DNA from: Planctopirus ephydatiae
GTDB taxonomy: Bacteria > Planctomycetota > Planctomycetia > Planctomycetales > Planctomycetaceae
Reading direction: 5' to 3'
Assembly: GCF_007752345.1 (NCBI RefSeq)
Contig: NZ_CP036299.1
Location: forward strand, 4,808,001-4,872,000
Length of the DNA: 64,000 nucleotides
This document shows positions 45,988-55,459 of the stretch, one piece after another. Every line of letters begins with the position of its first letter. Position 1 is the first letter of the stretch. A program made the translations under genes and the position numbers. The notes beneath the pieces were generated by a model that was given only the letters and a program-made list of their open reading frames with translations, had not been told where the DNA came from and made no database searches.

Positions 45988-47061
45988 CTAAACATGCAGG
46001 TGCAACCTCTGCTGACCATAGGTTTCTCCCTGCCAGTACCAGTGAGCCAGATGTCGCAACTTGCCCGGTTCTTCGGGTAATTCAATGAACAGAAACGGAT
46101 CAGCTGTAATGATCACGGCAGGGGTTGTGAGCAATGGCAGAAGTTTCGCCAGAAACATGACTGGCATCACCAGTCCACCCGGTGTCAAACCTGCCAGAAA
46201 GGTCGGCGTATAAGCTTTCGCAAAATTTTCGAGTGTCAGAAGTGCTTCGGCCCCGGTTTCCATCGATTGCCCCAGCCGGGTGGTATGCTGAGGAATCTTC
46301 GTGAACGCACAGCCATAGCGGCACTGCTCGATTTCGGCTTTGGCCATCGCCCGCAAACGTTGCCGAGCATCTCGCCGGGCGATCTGCCACGACTTTTTGA
46401 TCCCTTTCAGGATGTTCTCCACAATGGTGGCAACAGCCTGGACAGCGGCCCACGACATGAGGGGAATTGCCAGCACACCCGCCACCAGCTTGAACAGCCA
46501 GCCGTACCTTAGAGCCTGCTTCTGAGCCGACTGGATCCGCTTCTGCGCTTCGAGTTGAACTTCTTCAGCCGTGACAGGGATGGGAAGCCCGTCCTGATTG
46601 ACTCGATCGCTGAAGAGTGGCACTCCAAACCAGACGGTGGAATCCGGATGCTGCTGGTAAGCCCGCGTGACAGCATCCATCACCAGAGCCGGAGGATTAT
46701 CAGGAATCTGCGAAGGATTGCGTACCATTGTCATCACCAGATCCGAATGCCCCTGGATCCACAGCGATTTTTCAATGAGGTGCACAATCCGATACTCTTC
46801 GACCAGTTGGGGATTTCGAGAGAGGACATGATTCACAAACTGAGGATCGCGAATCTGCTTTCGATTGCCACGCAGAGCCAGTGCGACGGCCAGCGTCTGG
46901 ATGGCATCCGCCTTCAAAATGGTGAGTGGCTGCCGCAAAAACGCCTGCAAACCAAACGAGGAAGCATCATCCAGCCAATCGGCTGTGACCCACTCTGGCC
47001 GGCTGGATACCACCTGTCCCTGCGAACGACGAGTCGTACGACGTGCGAGTTGCTGTGCCAT
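45988..47061 (-). CDS. Conserved-looking membrane-associated protein of unknown function
   Basis: I do not recognise this 357-residue protein. It has an Arg-rich N-terminus (QLARRTTRRSQGQ) and a soluble helical region to about residue 195. A hydrophobic helix follows (YGWLFKLVAGVLAIPLMSWA), then a basic amphipathic stretch (KKSWQIARRDARQRLRAMAK). A second hydrophobic pair (FLAGLTPGGLVMPVMFLAKL, then LLTTPAVIITADPF) precedes a His/Trp-rich end. Layout suggests a bitopic or hairpin membrane protein. Start ATG 47061. Confidence 0.65.
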   Translation of the reverse strand: MAQQLARRTTRRSQGQVVSSRPEWVTADWLDDASSFGLQAFLRQPLTILKADAIQTLAVALALRGNRKQIRDPQFVNHVLSRNPQLVEEYRIVHLIEKSLWIQGHSDLVMTMVRNPSQIPDNPPALVMDAVTRAYQQHPDSTVWFGVPLFSDRVNQDGLPIPVTAEEVQLEAQKRIQSAQKQALRYGWLFKLVAGVLAIPLMSWAAVQAVATIVENILKGIKKSWQIARRDARQRLRAMAKAEIEQCRYGCAFTKIPQHTTRLGQSMETGAEALLTLENFAKAYTPTFLAGLTPGGLVMPVMFLAKLLPLLTTPAVIITADPFLFIELPEEPGKLRHLAHWYWQGETYGQQRLHLHV

Positions 47062-47227
47062 ACCAAGCCCTTATCAGATGGTCACGATGGATGCGAAAGC
47101 ATCGACAGGAAGTGAGAACTTCAGACAGGAGCTATCCGAGCGGGTTGTCGTGGCCGCTGCGGATCCCACCTCATTCAGGATGAGTGACGAAGGAAAAATT
47201 GTCTAAGAAAATTTTTAAAAATTAAAA

Positions 47228-47266
47228 AACTCAGGGCAGAACGACTGGTGCCGTCTGCCCTGAGTT
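47228..47266 (-). terminator. Rho-independent terminator of the FAD oxidoreductase gene
   Basis: AACTCAGGGCAGA pairs perfectly with TCTGCCCTGAGTT (13 bp, 13-base loop). Read on the minus strand, the stem ends in a run of T's and then AATTTTT. It lies 42 bases beyond the stop at 47308. Confidence 0.9.
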
Positions 47267-47307
47267 CAAAAAACCAGAGAGGTTCGAGAAAACCGATCGT
47301 GCGAGAA

Positions 47308-48561
47308 TCAGGCGACCACGGGTTGGGCAGCCATTTCTTCGAGCATCGAGTCGACTTTATCGAGTGTCAGATCGAGTTCAGCGCGGAAGAGATCTCCCAT
47401 CAGCAGATCCGTGATATCATCTTTGGTTTCAGGATACTTCATGATCAACTTGCTGAAGTTCATACCTTTGTAATAGGCCAACACCAGCTTTCTCATGCGT
47501 TCCATACCGAGCACATACTCAGGCTCCCAGGCACCGAGCGTCGTTCGGGTGAGATCATTGGTCATCAATCCCTGATGGACGGCATCAGCCGCCAGCTCAC
47601 CCGATTTCACAGCCAGCAACACGCCGGAGGAATAGAGCGGATCGAGAAATCCGTAGGCATCACCAATCAGCACCCAACCCTGCCCTGCTGCCTGTTTGGC
47701 ACGATAGGAGTATTCCTTAGCAGCCCGATACTGATCGCATCGCTCAGCACCTTCCAACCGTACTTTCACACCCGGGCAATGGTCCACCTCTTCCTGAAAG
47801 AGCTCTCCCAGATCTTTTGTTCGATTCTTGTTAAACAGGTGGGAGAAATCAGCCACAACTCCCACGCTGGTAATGTTGTCATGCAGTGGGATGTACCAGA
47901 ACCAACCCTTCTTTCCTTCAGTCTGAATGACCGAGGTGGCACCAGCATTTTCACCCTCGTCCCGCCAGGCGTTCTTGTAGTAAGTCCAGACAGCGGCTTT
48001 TTTCAGTTCGCTGTCCCATGTCCTCAATTGCAGGCGATCGAGCAGCACTGAGCTTTGGCCACTCCCATCGATCACCACCTGGGCTCGCACCTGACGCTCT
48101 TCACCTGTTGCCTCATTTTTGACGCGTACTCCTACGCAACGATCTTCTTCAAAGATCGCTTCGAGCACACGATGATTCTCATGAACCTGCACGCCCGCCT
48201 CGCGAGCATGATCCAGCAGCATTAGATCAAAGTCGGCTCTGCGAACCTGCCATGTCTGCGACGACTCGACTGGCTTGTACTGCGTAAAGAAAAATGGCGC
48301 CGAGACTCTCCCCGTATCACTCACAAACTGCACGCTGTATTTCTTTACGAAGTGGCTGTCCTTCAGCCGCTCGAGCAGCCCCGTGCGTGCAAAAACTCCA
48401 TAAGTGCACGGAATCAGCGATTCGCCAATATGGAAGCGCGGAAAAACTTCCCGCTCGAATAACTGCACGCGATGACCAGCCTGCGCCAGAAGTGTCGCCG
48501 CTGTTGCACCCGCCGGGCCGCCACCAATCACAATCACTTCAGGATCTAGGCTCTGGATCAT
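47308..48561 (-). CDS. FAD-dependent oxidoreductase, halogenase/geranylgeranyl-reductase-like
   Basis: This 417-residue flavoprotein has the FAD motif VIVIGGGPAGATAATLLAQ at the N-terminus, then FERxxFPRFHIGESLIP (FPRFHIGESL is diagnostic for the tryptophan-halogenase/GGR group). The flavin motif GWVLIGDAYGFLDPLYSSG comes later. The WxWxIP-type motif of halogenases appears as GWFWYIPLHDN, without the second Trp-Ile-Pro pattern and the Lys of true halogenases being obvious. A dehydrogenase/hydroxylase or polyprenyl reductase is more likely. It is followed by a strong terminator and is divergent from the Nudix gene. Confidence 0.88.
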   Translation of the reverse strand: MIQSLDPEVIVIGGGPAGATAATLLAQAGHRVQLFEREVFPRFHIGESLIPCTYGVFARTGLLERLKDSHFVKKYSVQFVSDTGRVSAPFFFTQYKPVESSQTWQVRRADFDLMLLDHAREAGVQVHENHRVLEAIFEEDRCVGVRVKNEATGEERQVRAQVVIDGSGQSSVLLDRLQLRTWDSELKKAAVWTYYKNAWRDEGENAGATSVIQTEGKKGWFWYIPLHDNITSVGVVADFSHLFNKNRTKDLGELFQEEVDHCPGVKVRLEGAERCDQYRAAKEYSYRAKQAAGQGWVLIGDAYGFLDPLYSSGVLLAVKSGELAADAVHQGLMTNDLTRTTLGAWEPEYVLGMERMRKLVLAYYKGMNFSKLIMKYPETKDDITDLLMGDLFRAELDLTLDKVDSMLEEMAAQPVVA

Positions 48562-48879
48562 TGCAGACCACCATCAAACAGTAGATCAAAAACTCAATCA
48601 CAAACCTTGCCGGCAAAAGTCGCTGACAGTTAACAATTGTTTCAACAAGTATTTTGTCGGCAACTCCCCCAATCGGCAATAGGAAACTTTTTCATGACTG
48701 TTTCTCATGCCAGCCAGATTTGCCATGAATCCCCCTAACCCTATTTTTAATATGTACTTACGGAATTCAAAGAACTTTTGTTCTGTGAACGAGGCCGTCG
48801 CTTCCTATCGCGACAGAACCGCTACAATCCCCTGCATCAACTCGAACACGCACACATCTCGTTCTACAGAAAGCCGTTC
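48562..48879. other. Divergent promoter region
   Basis: These 318 bases lie between the FAD oxidoreductase (minus) and the Nudix gene (plus). The Nudix frame is open into this region from 48778, but no protein similarity supports it. No other element was seen. Confidence 0.45.
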
Positions 48880-49416
48880 ATGGAACCCACCCACCCCACG
48901 GAAGAACTCTTTGATGTGGTTAACGAGGCCGACGAAGTGATCGACGTCTTGCCAAGATCCGTCGTCCATGCCCGTAAGCTCTGTCATCGCGCAGTGCATG
49001 TGCTGGTCTTCAACTCAGAGGGCGAACTGCTGATTCATCAGCGGTCAGCACAAAAAGATGAGGAGCCACTCACCTGGAACTCCTCCTGCTCAGGCCATGT
49101 CTCGGCAGGAGAAGATTACGACCTGGCCGCCAGACGTGAACTACAGGAAGAGCTAGGGCTCGACACACCCATCGAAATGATCGGACAGCTCTCAGCCTCG
49201 CCCAAACTCGCTTACGAACACACACGAGTTTATCGCACGGTCACCGACCAGCCACCCGTCTTCGATCCCGGCGAAATCGCCCAGGGCTGCTATCGCACTC
49301 TCCCGGAAATCATGGCCGACGTCGCTGCCCGGCCATCAGTCTATTCCCAGCCATTTCGCACGATTCTCGCATGGTACCAGGAAGAGTACCTCAACAAACC
49401 ATCGCTGAAGATTTAG
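48880..49416 (+). CDS. Nudix hydrolase, isopentenyl-diphosphate-isomerase-like
   Basis: This protein has 178 residues from ATG 48880. The Nudix box is complete: GHVSAGEDYDLAARRELQEE followed by LG (G-x5-E-x7-R-E-x2-E-E-x-G). The preceding LLIHQRSAQKDEEPLTWNSS block resembles isopentenyl-diphosphate isomerases and related YfcD-type hydrolases, which remove a nucleoside or isomerise IPP. The IDI Cys motif is not obvious, so a general Nudix hydrolase is safest. The end converges on truD with a 37-base gap. Confidence 0.9.
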   Translation: MEPTHPTEELFDVVNEADEVIDVLPRSVVHARKLCHRAVHVLVFNSEGELLIHQRSAQKDEEPLTWNSSCSGHVSAGEDYDLAARRELQEELGLDTPIEMIGQLSASPKLAYEHTRVYRTVTDQPPVFDPGEIAQGCYRTLPEIMADVAARPSVYSQPFRTILAWYQEEYLNKPSLKI

Positions 49417-49453
49417 AACTCTCTGCCGTGTCAAACAGGACACAGGTATGCAA

Positions 49454-50680
49454 TCACTCTTCTTCGGCCACAGCCACCGAACTCCCGGCTGCCTCGTGAG
49501 TTCGCTCACTCACAGCCGTCGGATCAAGCGTCAATCGTTTGAGCACAATCGTCGCATACGAGCCACGCGGCAACTCAAAATCACATGTCACTTTGTATCG
49601 ACCCGAATACTGCTCATCACTTGCCATCGCCATCTGCAGATTGTGTGGCACAATCAGCGCCGGCCTTTCTCCCTTGGAGAAGAAGCTGTCCCGCGGATAC
49701 TTCACCCGCAGTTCGCGTAATTCAATCCCCAGTTCCCGCAGAACATTCTCGTAATGTGCTTCGAGAGCCGATCCCTCCAGATCAATGCGTGCGGAAGGCA
49801 AAGGGAGTTTGACTCGTGACAGTTCGTCCTGCTCTTCCATCGTCAACGACGTGCAGAAAGCGACCTGCTGGGCCGAAAGACCCACCTCGTAAACCCGTTC
49901 ATGCCAGACCTTACTGCGAATCAATTCTGCGAGAATATGATTCCACAAATAGCTCTGATAAGCCGACAGAAACAACCCCCGCAAATCGACACGAATGAGT
50001 GCAAAAGCATTCTTGAAGTTGGTGGGATGATCACACAGATAAGTCACAATACTGCGACGCGACGACTGAGCCAGCTTGGCTTTGCAATCGACCCAGTTGC
50101 CCCAGTTGTCACGAAGAATACGCTTTTCTTCACGATCGTCAGGTCGATCATGGGGATTGGGTTCAGCCAGTGCCAGCCATAACGCTCGCTCGTAATTCCC
50201 TGCACACCACGGCTGTGCAATAAACTCCCGCGATGCCCCGAGCGAGCCAAATCGCTGATCGTCAAAGTAATTCGGCAGCCGATCGACCAGCAGCGATTCC
50301 CGCAGATTCACATACTTCTGAGCCACATTCCGGGGCAGATCGCGAATAACAATATGGAACCGATTGCCGGAAATATCGGTCGGGCCAAAATGCTGCTTCG
50401 TCTGCCCCTGATAAACCAGCGTAAAGTTCTGCTGATTCAAATCCCGCCGCGGACCACGACTGATCGTCACATACTGCTGGGTAATCGCATGACGATCTTT
50501 GAGACCACCATAACTGATGTGCTCTCGCTTGATTTTCCATCGCCGCAAAATCGCTTCGATAGCTTCGGGAGTTCCCAGCGATGTCTTCGTAAGTTTATAG
50601 ACGGCATAATTACCGCCCTGAATCTCAAACTCACTCAGTTCTTCAACCTGGAAATCTTCGGGGAGGCACTTCAATTTCAT
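49454..50680 (-). CDS. truD: tRNA pseudouridine synthase TruD family
   Basis: This protein has 408 residues from ATG 50680 (MKLKCLPEDFQVEEL, the standard TruD start; the frame continues to 50761). The catalytic Asp lies in YGGLKDRHAITQQYV, and NRFHIVIRDL and the later FLSAYQSYLWNHILAEL are TruD motifs. The enzyme makes pseudouridine 13 in tRNA(Glu). The sequence between these motifs is somewhat longer and more divergent than in E. coli TruD, but all core blocks are present. Confidence 0.92.
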   Translation of the reverse strand: MKLKCLPEDFQVEELSEFEIQGGNYAVYKLTKTSLGTPEAIEAILRRWKIKREHISYGGLKDRHAITQQYVTISRGPRRDLNQQNFTLVYQGQTKQHFGPTDISGNRFHIVIRDLPRNVAQKYVNLRESLLVDRLPNYFDDQRFGSLGASREFIAQPWCAGNYERALWLALAEPNPHDRPDDREEKRILRDNWGNWVDCKAKLAQSSRRSIVTYLCDHPTNFKNAFALIRVDLRGLFLSAYQSYLWNHILAELIRSKVWHERVYEVGLSAQQVAFCTSLTMEEQDELSRVKLPLPSARIDLEGSALEAHYENVLRELGIELRELRVKYPRDSFFSKGERPALIVPHNLQMAMASDEQYSGRYKVTCDFELPRGSYATIVLKRLTLDPTAVSERTHEAAGSSVAVAEEE

Positions 50681-50851
50681 GCGTGCAGCCACAGCTGGAG
50701 TGGGCAAAAGCGTCGTTGGTTCCAATGAACGACAACAGTATAACGACCGCATTGACCACAAGCTATGGGTGTACGGAAAACCACATTTTTCGCGACCAGT
50801 AATGGGCTTCGTGGCGTCAATAATCCTCGTATCTATAATCCAGATAGAAGG

Positions 50852-51622
50852 TTATGGCTTAGACGACTCAGTAGCCTCGGTCGCTGCCGGTTGTGGATCC
50901 GCGGAAGGTTTCGCCGATTCCGGCGACAGAACCTTGGCAGAAACAATCCCATCGAGCTTGGGAAACTCCTTCGAAAGATAAGCATCGCCCAGCTTCTCAA
51001 TCAGTGGCTGCTGTGGAAATTCGCCATACTCCGGGTTGATCTGATCAACGAATTCCATCCCTTTGGTTACAATTCCAAACGGACTGAAGCCCATCGAGTC
51101 CAGCCGACTATTATCAGCAAAATTGATAAATAACTGAGACGTGCGTGTATTAGGCCCCGATGTCGCAAACGTGACAGTTCCTCGGCCATTTGTTTGCTTG
51201 ACGGGGTCATCCCGCAAGGGTGCACCATTCCACTTGGCATGCACCTGAGGATCAGCCGCAATCCCAAACTGAGCAACGAATCCTGGGACCACGCGGAAGA
51301 ATTTCGCATTGTCGTAGAAACCACTCTTCACGAGTGTGTAAAAACGATCAGCCCCCCGTGGAGCCCAGTCGCGATGAACTTCCACGACGACATCGCCATT
51401 GGTTGTCGTCAGGAGCACTTCAAACAGATCCGGTGCCCGCTCATCATCCGGTGTTAACGACTCAGCATTCGCACCCTCCAAAGCCGGTGCTACGGGAGCC
51501 TTCGCATCCTTCATCACTGGTGCAGAATCACAGGCCAGTCCAGAACCCAGCAGTACAAAACTGAGAATTGTCCAAACGGCTTGACGCATCAAAACCGCGT
51601 AATTGCGAGTCATTCGAAGCAT
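50852..51622 (-). CDS. Peptidyl-prolyl cis-trans isomerase, cyclophilin type (lipoprotein)
   Basis: This 256-residue protein has a lipoprotein-type signal (ILSFVLLGSGLAC, lipobox with Cys near 30). A Ser/Ala-rich linker precedes the cyclophilin domain (TTTNGDVVVEVHRDWAPRGA, then FYDNAKFFRVVPGFVAQFGI). The motif GRGTVTFATSGPNTRTSQLF carries the substrate-binding residues, and NSRLDSMGFSPFGIV follows. It catalyses proline isomerisation in the periplasm, aiding folding of secreted proteins. The residual tail (ESAKPSADPQPAATEAT) is low complexity. The usual Trp of human CypA is not seen, as is common in bacteria. Confidence 0.92.
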   Translation of the reverse strand: MLRMTRNYAVLMRQAVWTILSFVLLGSGLACDSAPVMKDAKAPVAPALEGANAESLTPDDERAPDLFEVLLTTTNGDVVVEVHRDWAPRGADRFYTLVKSGFYDNAKFFRVVPGFVAQFGIAADPQVHAKWNGAPLRDDPVKQTNGRGTVTFATSGPNTRTSQLFINFADNSRLDSMGFSPFGIVTKGMEFVDQINPEYGEFPQQPLIEKLGDAYLSKEFPKLDGIVSAKVLSPESAKPSADPQPAATEATESSKP

Positions 51623-51721
51623 GGCGATACATCTCTTGATCTAAGGAAATCACCACTCCCTGGCGATCTGCCATCCATGAATCGTCACTCACACTGCAGC
51701 AAAATCTATCAAGTATCAACA

Positions 51722-51742
51722 GCGTAAAAATCAGTTTTACGC
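51722..51742 (-). terminator. Hairpin overlapping the fabF stop codon
   Basis: GCGTAAAA pairs with TTTTACGC (8 bp, 5-base loop) and includes the fabF stop at 51737-51739. Downstream on the minus strand there is no long T run, so terminator activity is tentative. Confidence 0.4.
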
Positions 51743-53026
51743 CTTATATTCCGAGAAAATCAGCGAAACGTTCTGACCACCAAATCCAAAGCTGTTCGAC
51801 AACGCCCGGCGAACTTTTCGCTCACGAGCAGCATTCGGAATGTAATCCAGATCACAGTCAGGATCAGGAGTGGTGTAGTTAATCGTCGGTGGCGTCACAC
51901 CATCGCGAATCGACAGCAGGCAGGTAATTGCTTCCACACTACCGGCGGCAGCAATCAGATGGCCCATCATGCTCTTGATGCTCGAAACCGGGATCTTGTA
52001 GGCCCCCTCACCAAAGGTCTGCTTAATGGCCAGAGTCTCAACTTTGTCATTCACTTCGGTGCTGGTGCCGTGAGCATTGATGTAGTCAATCTCATCCGTA
52101 TTCAGCCCGGCATCCTGCAATGCCATCTTCATGCAGGCAATGGCACCCCGCCCTTCTGGATGAATATCTGTAATCCGGTAGGCATCGGCAGTTGAACCAT
52201 AACCCACGACTTCACCGTAGATGTGGGCTCCACGCTTTTTGGCATGTTCGAGCTCTTCCAGAATCAGAATGCCGGCACCTTCGCCCAGTACGAATCCATC
52301 ACGATCCTTATCAAATGGCCGTGAAGCCGTCTGCGGACTGCTGTTGCGAGTCGAAAGAGCTGTCAGCAGGTTAAAACCCGTTACTCCAAAGGGATGGATC
52401 ATGCTGTGAGCACCACCCGAAATCATCGCATCGGCATCGCCCCGGCGGATGATTTCTGTCGCTTCACCAATCGCCTGGCTCGATGCCGCACATGCCGTCA
52501 GGCAATTCAGATTCGGCCCCTGAGCATTAAACACCGCAGCCAGATGTCCAGCTGTCATGTTCGGCTCCTGCTCCATTTCTTTCTGGGGATGCATGCGGGC
52601 CAATCCTTCCCGCGTGAAAACTTCCAGATCGACTTCTCCCGTCGCTGTGTTCTGGGCCTGAGCAATAATGCTCATGATCATCAGAAAATCCTGCTGCCCT
52701 TCACCTGCACCCAGGTAAACTCCCAGACGACCCGGATCGAGATCACTGTCCGATAAACCCGAATCATCATATGCCTGCCGGGCAGCACCCAGTGCGTAAT
52801 GAATATTCTTACCGCTGAACTGGAACGGCGTCGTGTCAGCGACATATTTGTCGAGCTGAAACCCCTTCACTTCACCAGCAAAAGTCGTCGGGAATCGACT
52901 GGCATCGAAATGCGTAATCGTGCTGATGCCGCACTTCGCTTCCTGCTGGGCCTTCCACATCTCCTCAATCGAGTTACCTATGGGAGTAATGGCACCAATA
53001 CCTGTAATGACTACTCGACGTCGCAT
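51737..53026 (-). CDS. fabF: 3-oxoacyl-ACP synthase II
   Basis: This complete 429-residue FabF performs elongation in fatty-acid synthesis. It begins RRVVITGIGAITPIGN; the nucleophile is in NCLTACAASSQAIGEA, the His residues in INAHGTSTEVND and SIKSMMGHLIAAAGSVEA, and the end SNSFGFGGQNVSLIF is canonical. It is the last gene of an operon running minus: fabZ-like, fabG, acp, fabZ-like, fabF. Unlike the three ketosynthases at the left end it has a housekeeping-like sequence. Start ATG 53026. Confidence 0.95.
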   Translation of the reverse strand: MRRRVVITGIGAITPIGNSIEEMWKAQQEAKCGISTITHFDASRFPTTFAGEVKGFQLDKYVADTTPFQFSGKNIHYALGAARQAYDDSGLSDSDLDPGRLGVYLGAGEGQQDFLMIMSIIAQAQNTATGEVDLEVFTREGLARMHPQKEMEQEPNMTAGHLAAVFNAQGPNLNCLTACAASSQAIGEATEIIRRGDADAMISGGAHSMIHPFGVTGFNLLTALSTRNSSPQTASRPFDKDRDGFVLGEGAGILILEELEHAKKRGAHIYGEVVGYGSTADAYRITDIHPEGRGAIACMKMALQDAGLNTDEIDYINAHGTSTEVNDKVETLAIKQTFGEGAYKIPVSSIKSMMGHLIAAAGSVEAITCLLSIRDGVTPPTINYTTPDPDCDLDYIPNAARERKVRRALSNSFGFGGQNVSLIFSEYKA

Positions 53027-53166
53027 ATCGAAAACCTCAGGTGAACTTATCTGTCAGCAAGCTGACAAAACGATCCATTCAAATTTTATGGAGACTCTTT
53101 AGTGTCATACGCAATCGTCGAGTCTGCTGTTAACGTCCGCTTGTCATCTCGGGTGACTGGTGATAT

Positions 53167-53228
53167 CTGGTCACTGGCTCTATCTGGTCACTGGCTCTAT
53201 CTGGTCACTGGCTCTATCTGGTCACTGG
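53167..53228. repeat. 17-bp tandem repeat (3 full copies plus partial)
   Basis: CTGGTCACTGGCTCTAT is repeated exactly three times (53167-53217), followed by an 11-base partial copy. A degenerate copy lies just upstream (GTGACTGGTGATAT). It sits in the fabZ-fabF spacer. There are no spacer sequences, so it is not CRISPR. Confidence 0.92.
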
Positions 53229-53292
53229 TGAAATGAAAAGTTCGATTCACAACGCTGGGTTAACCAGAAACTTACGCCACAGGCCCGGAACC

Positions 53293-53781
53293 TCACGCGA
53301 CAGGCAAAGTGGGGTCACCCGTCTTTCCCACGTCCAGTATTCCGCGCAAGAGTTCAAAAACAAAACTTTTCTGATCCACACGCACACTGCCGCTCTGCTC
53401 GGAATTCACATGAGCAAACAGAATCTCCCCTTCGGCCACCATTCGATCACCGACTTTGGCAGTCGCGGAAACCATGCCACCTTCGGCATTGGCTTCTTCA
53501 AGAGTCGTCCGATAAGTCAGCGTCTCACCAGGCGTGACGTAGCTGTGGAAGGTCATTCGCGGCACTTTGGCCAGAACAACCACCTTCGAAAACTGATGAG
53601 ATTCTCCCAGCAGAATGCCACCCGTCTGTGCCAGACCCTCGAGGATCAGCGAGTGGGGCATTACCGGGAATCCCGGAAAGTGATCGTGGAGATGCTCCTC
53701 CGCCAGACTCACATTCTTGATCGAAACAGCTCGCTTGCCGCTTTCAAACTCGACAAAGCGATCAACCCACATCCAACGCAT
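53293..53781 (-). CDS. FabZ/FabA-like 3-hydroxyacyl-ACP dehydratase (second copy)
   Basis: This hot-dog dehydratase has 162 residues from ATG 53781. The catalytic segment is HFPGFPVMPHSLILEGLAQT, containing the His of HxxGF/P and the Glu of the alpha helix. It lies between acp and fabF and is similar in architecture to the gene at 55460 but clearly divergent from it. One of the two copies may act on different chain lengths or have an isomerase function (FabA-like). The long frame to 53823 adds no homology. Confidence 0.9.
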   Translation of the reverse strand: MRWMWVDRFVEFESGKRAVSIKNVSLAEEHLHDHFPGFPVMPHSLILEGLAQTGGILLGESHQFSKVVVLAKVPRMTFHSYVTPGETLTYRTTLEEANAEGGMVSATAKVGDRMVAEGEILFAHVNSEQSGSVRVDQKSFVFELLRGILDVGKTGDPTLPVA

Positions 53782-53957
53782 GGCAATCTCGAGAAACGAA
53801 TAGGGGAAGCTACGACAAGGCAAAGCCCCTTCCGCATGCGAGAAGCTCCCCAGCCATGCATGCGGAAGGTGTTGCTGTTCGTTCCCATAACCTTCAGAAA
53901 TCTCACCGGAATCGATCAGACGACATCCGATCGACTACGAGAGATCAACTCCGAAAA

Positions 53958-54344
53958 TCAGGACAATTTACTCTCAAGAAAATTCACGATCATCTTCACT
54001 GTCAGAAGATCGGTCAGCTTCTCAACCTTAGGATCCTTGGCAAATGAGTCAATATCTGCGTGTGGCATTTTGGCTTTCAACTCAGCCACACCGGCGGGAG
54101 TCAAGACACCATTGGCCACGAAATTCGGATCAGCCGCTGTCACGTTCTCAGGCAAAAGTTCCGATCGGGGAATCTTGATCCCGAAAGCCTTCTCCAGCCG
54201 GAACAGAATGTCGAGAATATCAATCGACTCAGCACCCAGATCGCCAAACAGCGTCGAAGACTCTTTCACTTCGTCGTCATCAACTCCCAGGGCGTCGCAC
54301 AGCGTTTCCCGGACCTTTTCGAAAATCTCATCGCGCGATGGCAT
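53958..54344 (-). CDS. Acyl carrier protein of the FAS operon
   Basis: This 128-residue protein has the phosphopantetheine site in LGAESIDILDILF (Ser in DLGAESID) and the acidic helix ending GIKIP. At 128 residues it is longer than the usual about 80; residues 75-128 form a C-terminal extension (AELKAKMPHADIDSF, then FLESKLS). The N-terminal EIFEKVRETLCDALGV is normal. It lies between fabG and the second fabZ-like gene, so it serves the FAS operon rather than the left-hand cluster. Confidence 0.9.
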   Translation of the reverse strand: MPSRDEIFEKVRETLCDALGVDDDEVKESSTLFGDLGAESIDILDILFRLEKAFGIKIPRSELLPENVTAADPNFVANGVLTPAGVAELKAKMPHADIDSFAKDPKVEKLTDLLTVKMIVNFLESKLS

Positions 54345-54543
54345 CCACTCACTCCTTGAGCAGCCCGTTACGAGTTGACGTCTCTCGAAACAGTACCGCT
54401 TGTCGCGTCCGTATCTTACAGTCGCTCACAGATCTTGGCATTTCGGACGGACTTCTGCCAGATCGAACCCACGTCAGCGCTGCTGAAAACTTATGTTCAA
54501 CACCCCTCGAAAAAATCGTCGAGGAGCAATACCAACCCTGCAA

Positions 54544-55299
54544 TTAACCCATACCACCCAGAGTCAACCCGCCATCAACCTTCAAAGTTTGACCTGTGAT
54601 ATAACTGGCTTCATTCGAAACCAGAAAATGAACGGCGAAGGCAATATCGTCTGGTTGACCCAACCTCTTGCAGGGAATCGCTTTTTTAATCGTTTCACCG
54701 GCTGCGTTCACCACAGCCACCGTCATATCAGTCTCAATGAACCCAGGCGCCACGCAGTTCACAGTCACATTCCGCTTCGCCAGCTCGACCGCCATACACC
54801 GGCTGAACCCCTCAATGCCGGCCTTGCTGGCCGCATAATTGGCCTGGCCTGGATTCGAAAAATCTGCCGAAACACTCGACATGTTCACAATCCGACCATA
54901 CCGGGCCGACATCATCGGTCGCGTCACTGCCTGGCAGAAATTGAAGACGCTGGTCAGATTCGTATCAATCACCGCCTGCCACTGTTCAATTGTCATTGTG
55001 GCCAGCAGTCCATCTCGAATAATGCCGGCATTGTTGACGAGGATGTCAATCTTACCCCACTTCTCGACGACCTGCTCCACCACCTGATCGCAAGCGGCTT
55101 TGTTGGCGACATCACACTTTAAAGCCCAGCTTTCGTGCCCGGATGCCTTCAGCTCCTCGACAATCGCCAGGGCTGGAGCTTCACTCGACTGATACACAAA
55201 GGCCACCTTGGCTCCCGCGCGGGCCAGCTTCAGCACAATCGCCTTACCAATCCCACGGCTGCCACCTGTCACCAGTGCGACGCGTCCAGTCAGATCCAT
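54544..55299 (-). CDS. fabG: 3-oxoacyl-ACP reductase
   Basis: This 251-residue SDR is a canonical FabG: VALVTGGSRGIGKAI (cofactor), NNAG near residue 90, the Ser in NMSSVSADF, YAASKAGIEGFSR (YxxxK), and the end YITGQTLKVDGGLTLGG. It reduces 3-ketoacyl-ACP with NADPH. It is located between the first fabZ-like gene and acp in the FAS operon. Start ATG 55299. Confidence 0.95.
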   Translation of the reverse strand: MDLTGRVALVTGGSRGIGKAIVLKLARAGAKVAFVYQSSEAPALAIVEELKASGHESWALKCDVANKAACDQVVEQVVEKWGKIDILVNNAGIIRDGLLATMTIEQWQAVIDTNLTSVFNFCQAVTRPMMSARYGRIVNMSSVSADFSNPGQANYAASKAGIEGFSRCMAVELAKRNVTVNCVAPGFIETDMTVAVVNAAGETIKKAIPCKRLGQPDDIAFAVHFLVSNEASYITGQTLKVDGGLTLGGMG

Positions 55300-55459
55300 A
55301 CTTCATTCCTCGTCTTTAGTTCTTCAATCGATTGCTATTCAATGTTCAGCAGATCGATCATTGGATTTTCAGTGTGCTCAAGCCTCTTGGTTGCATCAGA
55401 TTCACTGAGTCAGTTTTTCCAGTCACAACAGTACGGCAATTCAAACCTGCAACTTCAAC

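Noticed and set aside
47248-48051. 267-codon plus-strand frame
   Set aside because: It is a shadow of the FAD oxidoreductase and crosses its terminator hairpin.
47308-48561. True flavin-dependent halogenase for the left cluster
   Set aside because: The full WxWxIP motif and catalytic Lys were not evident, and the gene is 23 kb away on the other side of the tRNA boundary.
53167-53228. CRISPR array
   Set aside because: Units are directly adjacent 17-mers without spacers and no cas gene is near.
53233-54378. 381-codon plus-strand frame
   Set aside because: It is antisense to fabZ and acp; its translation lacks hydrophobic periodicity or motifs.
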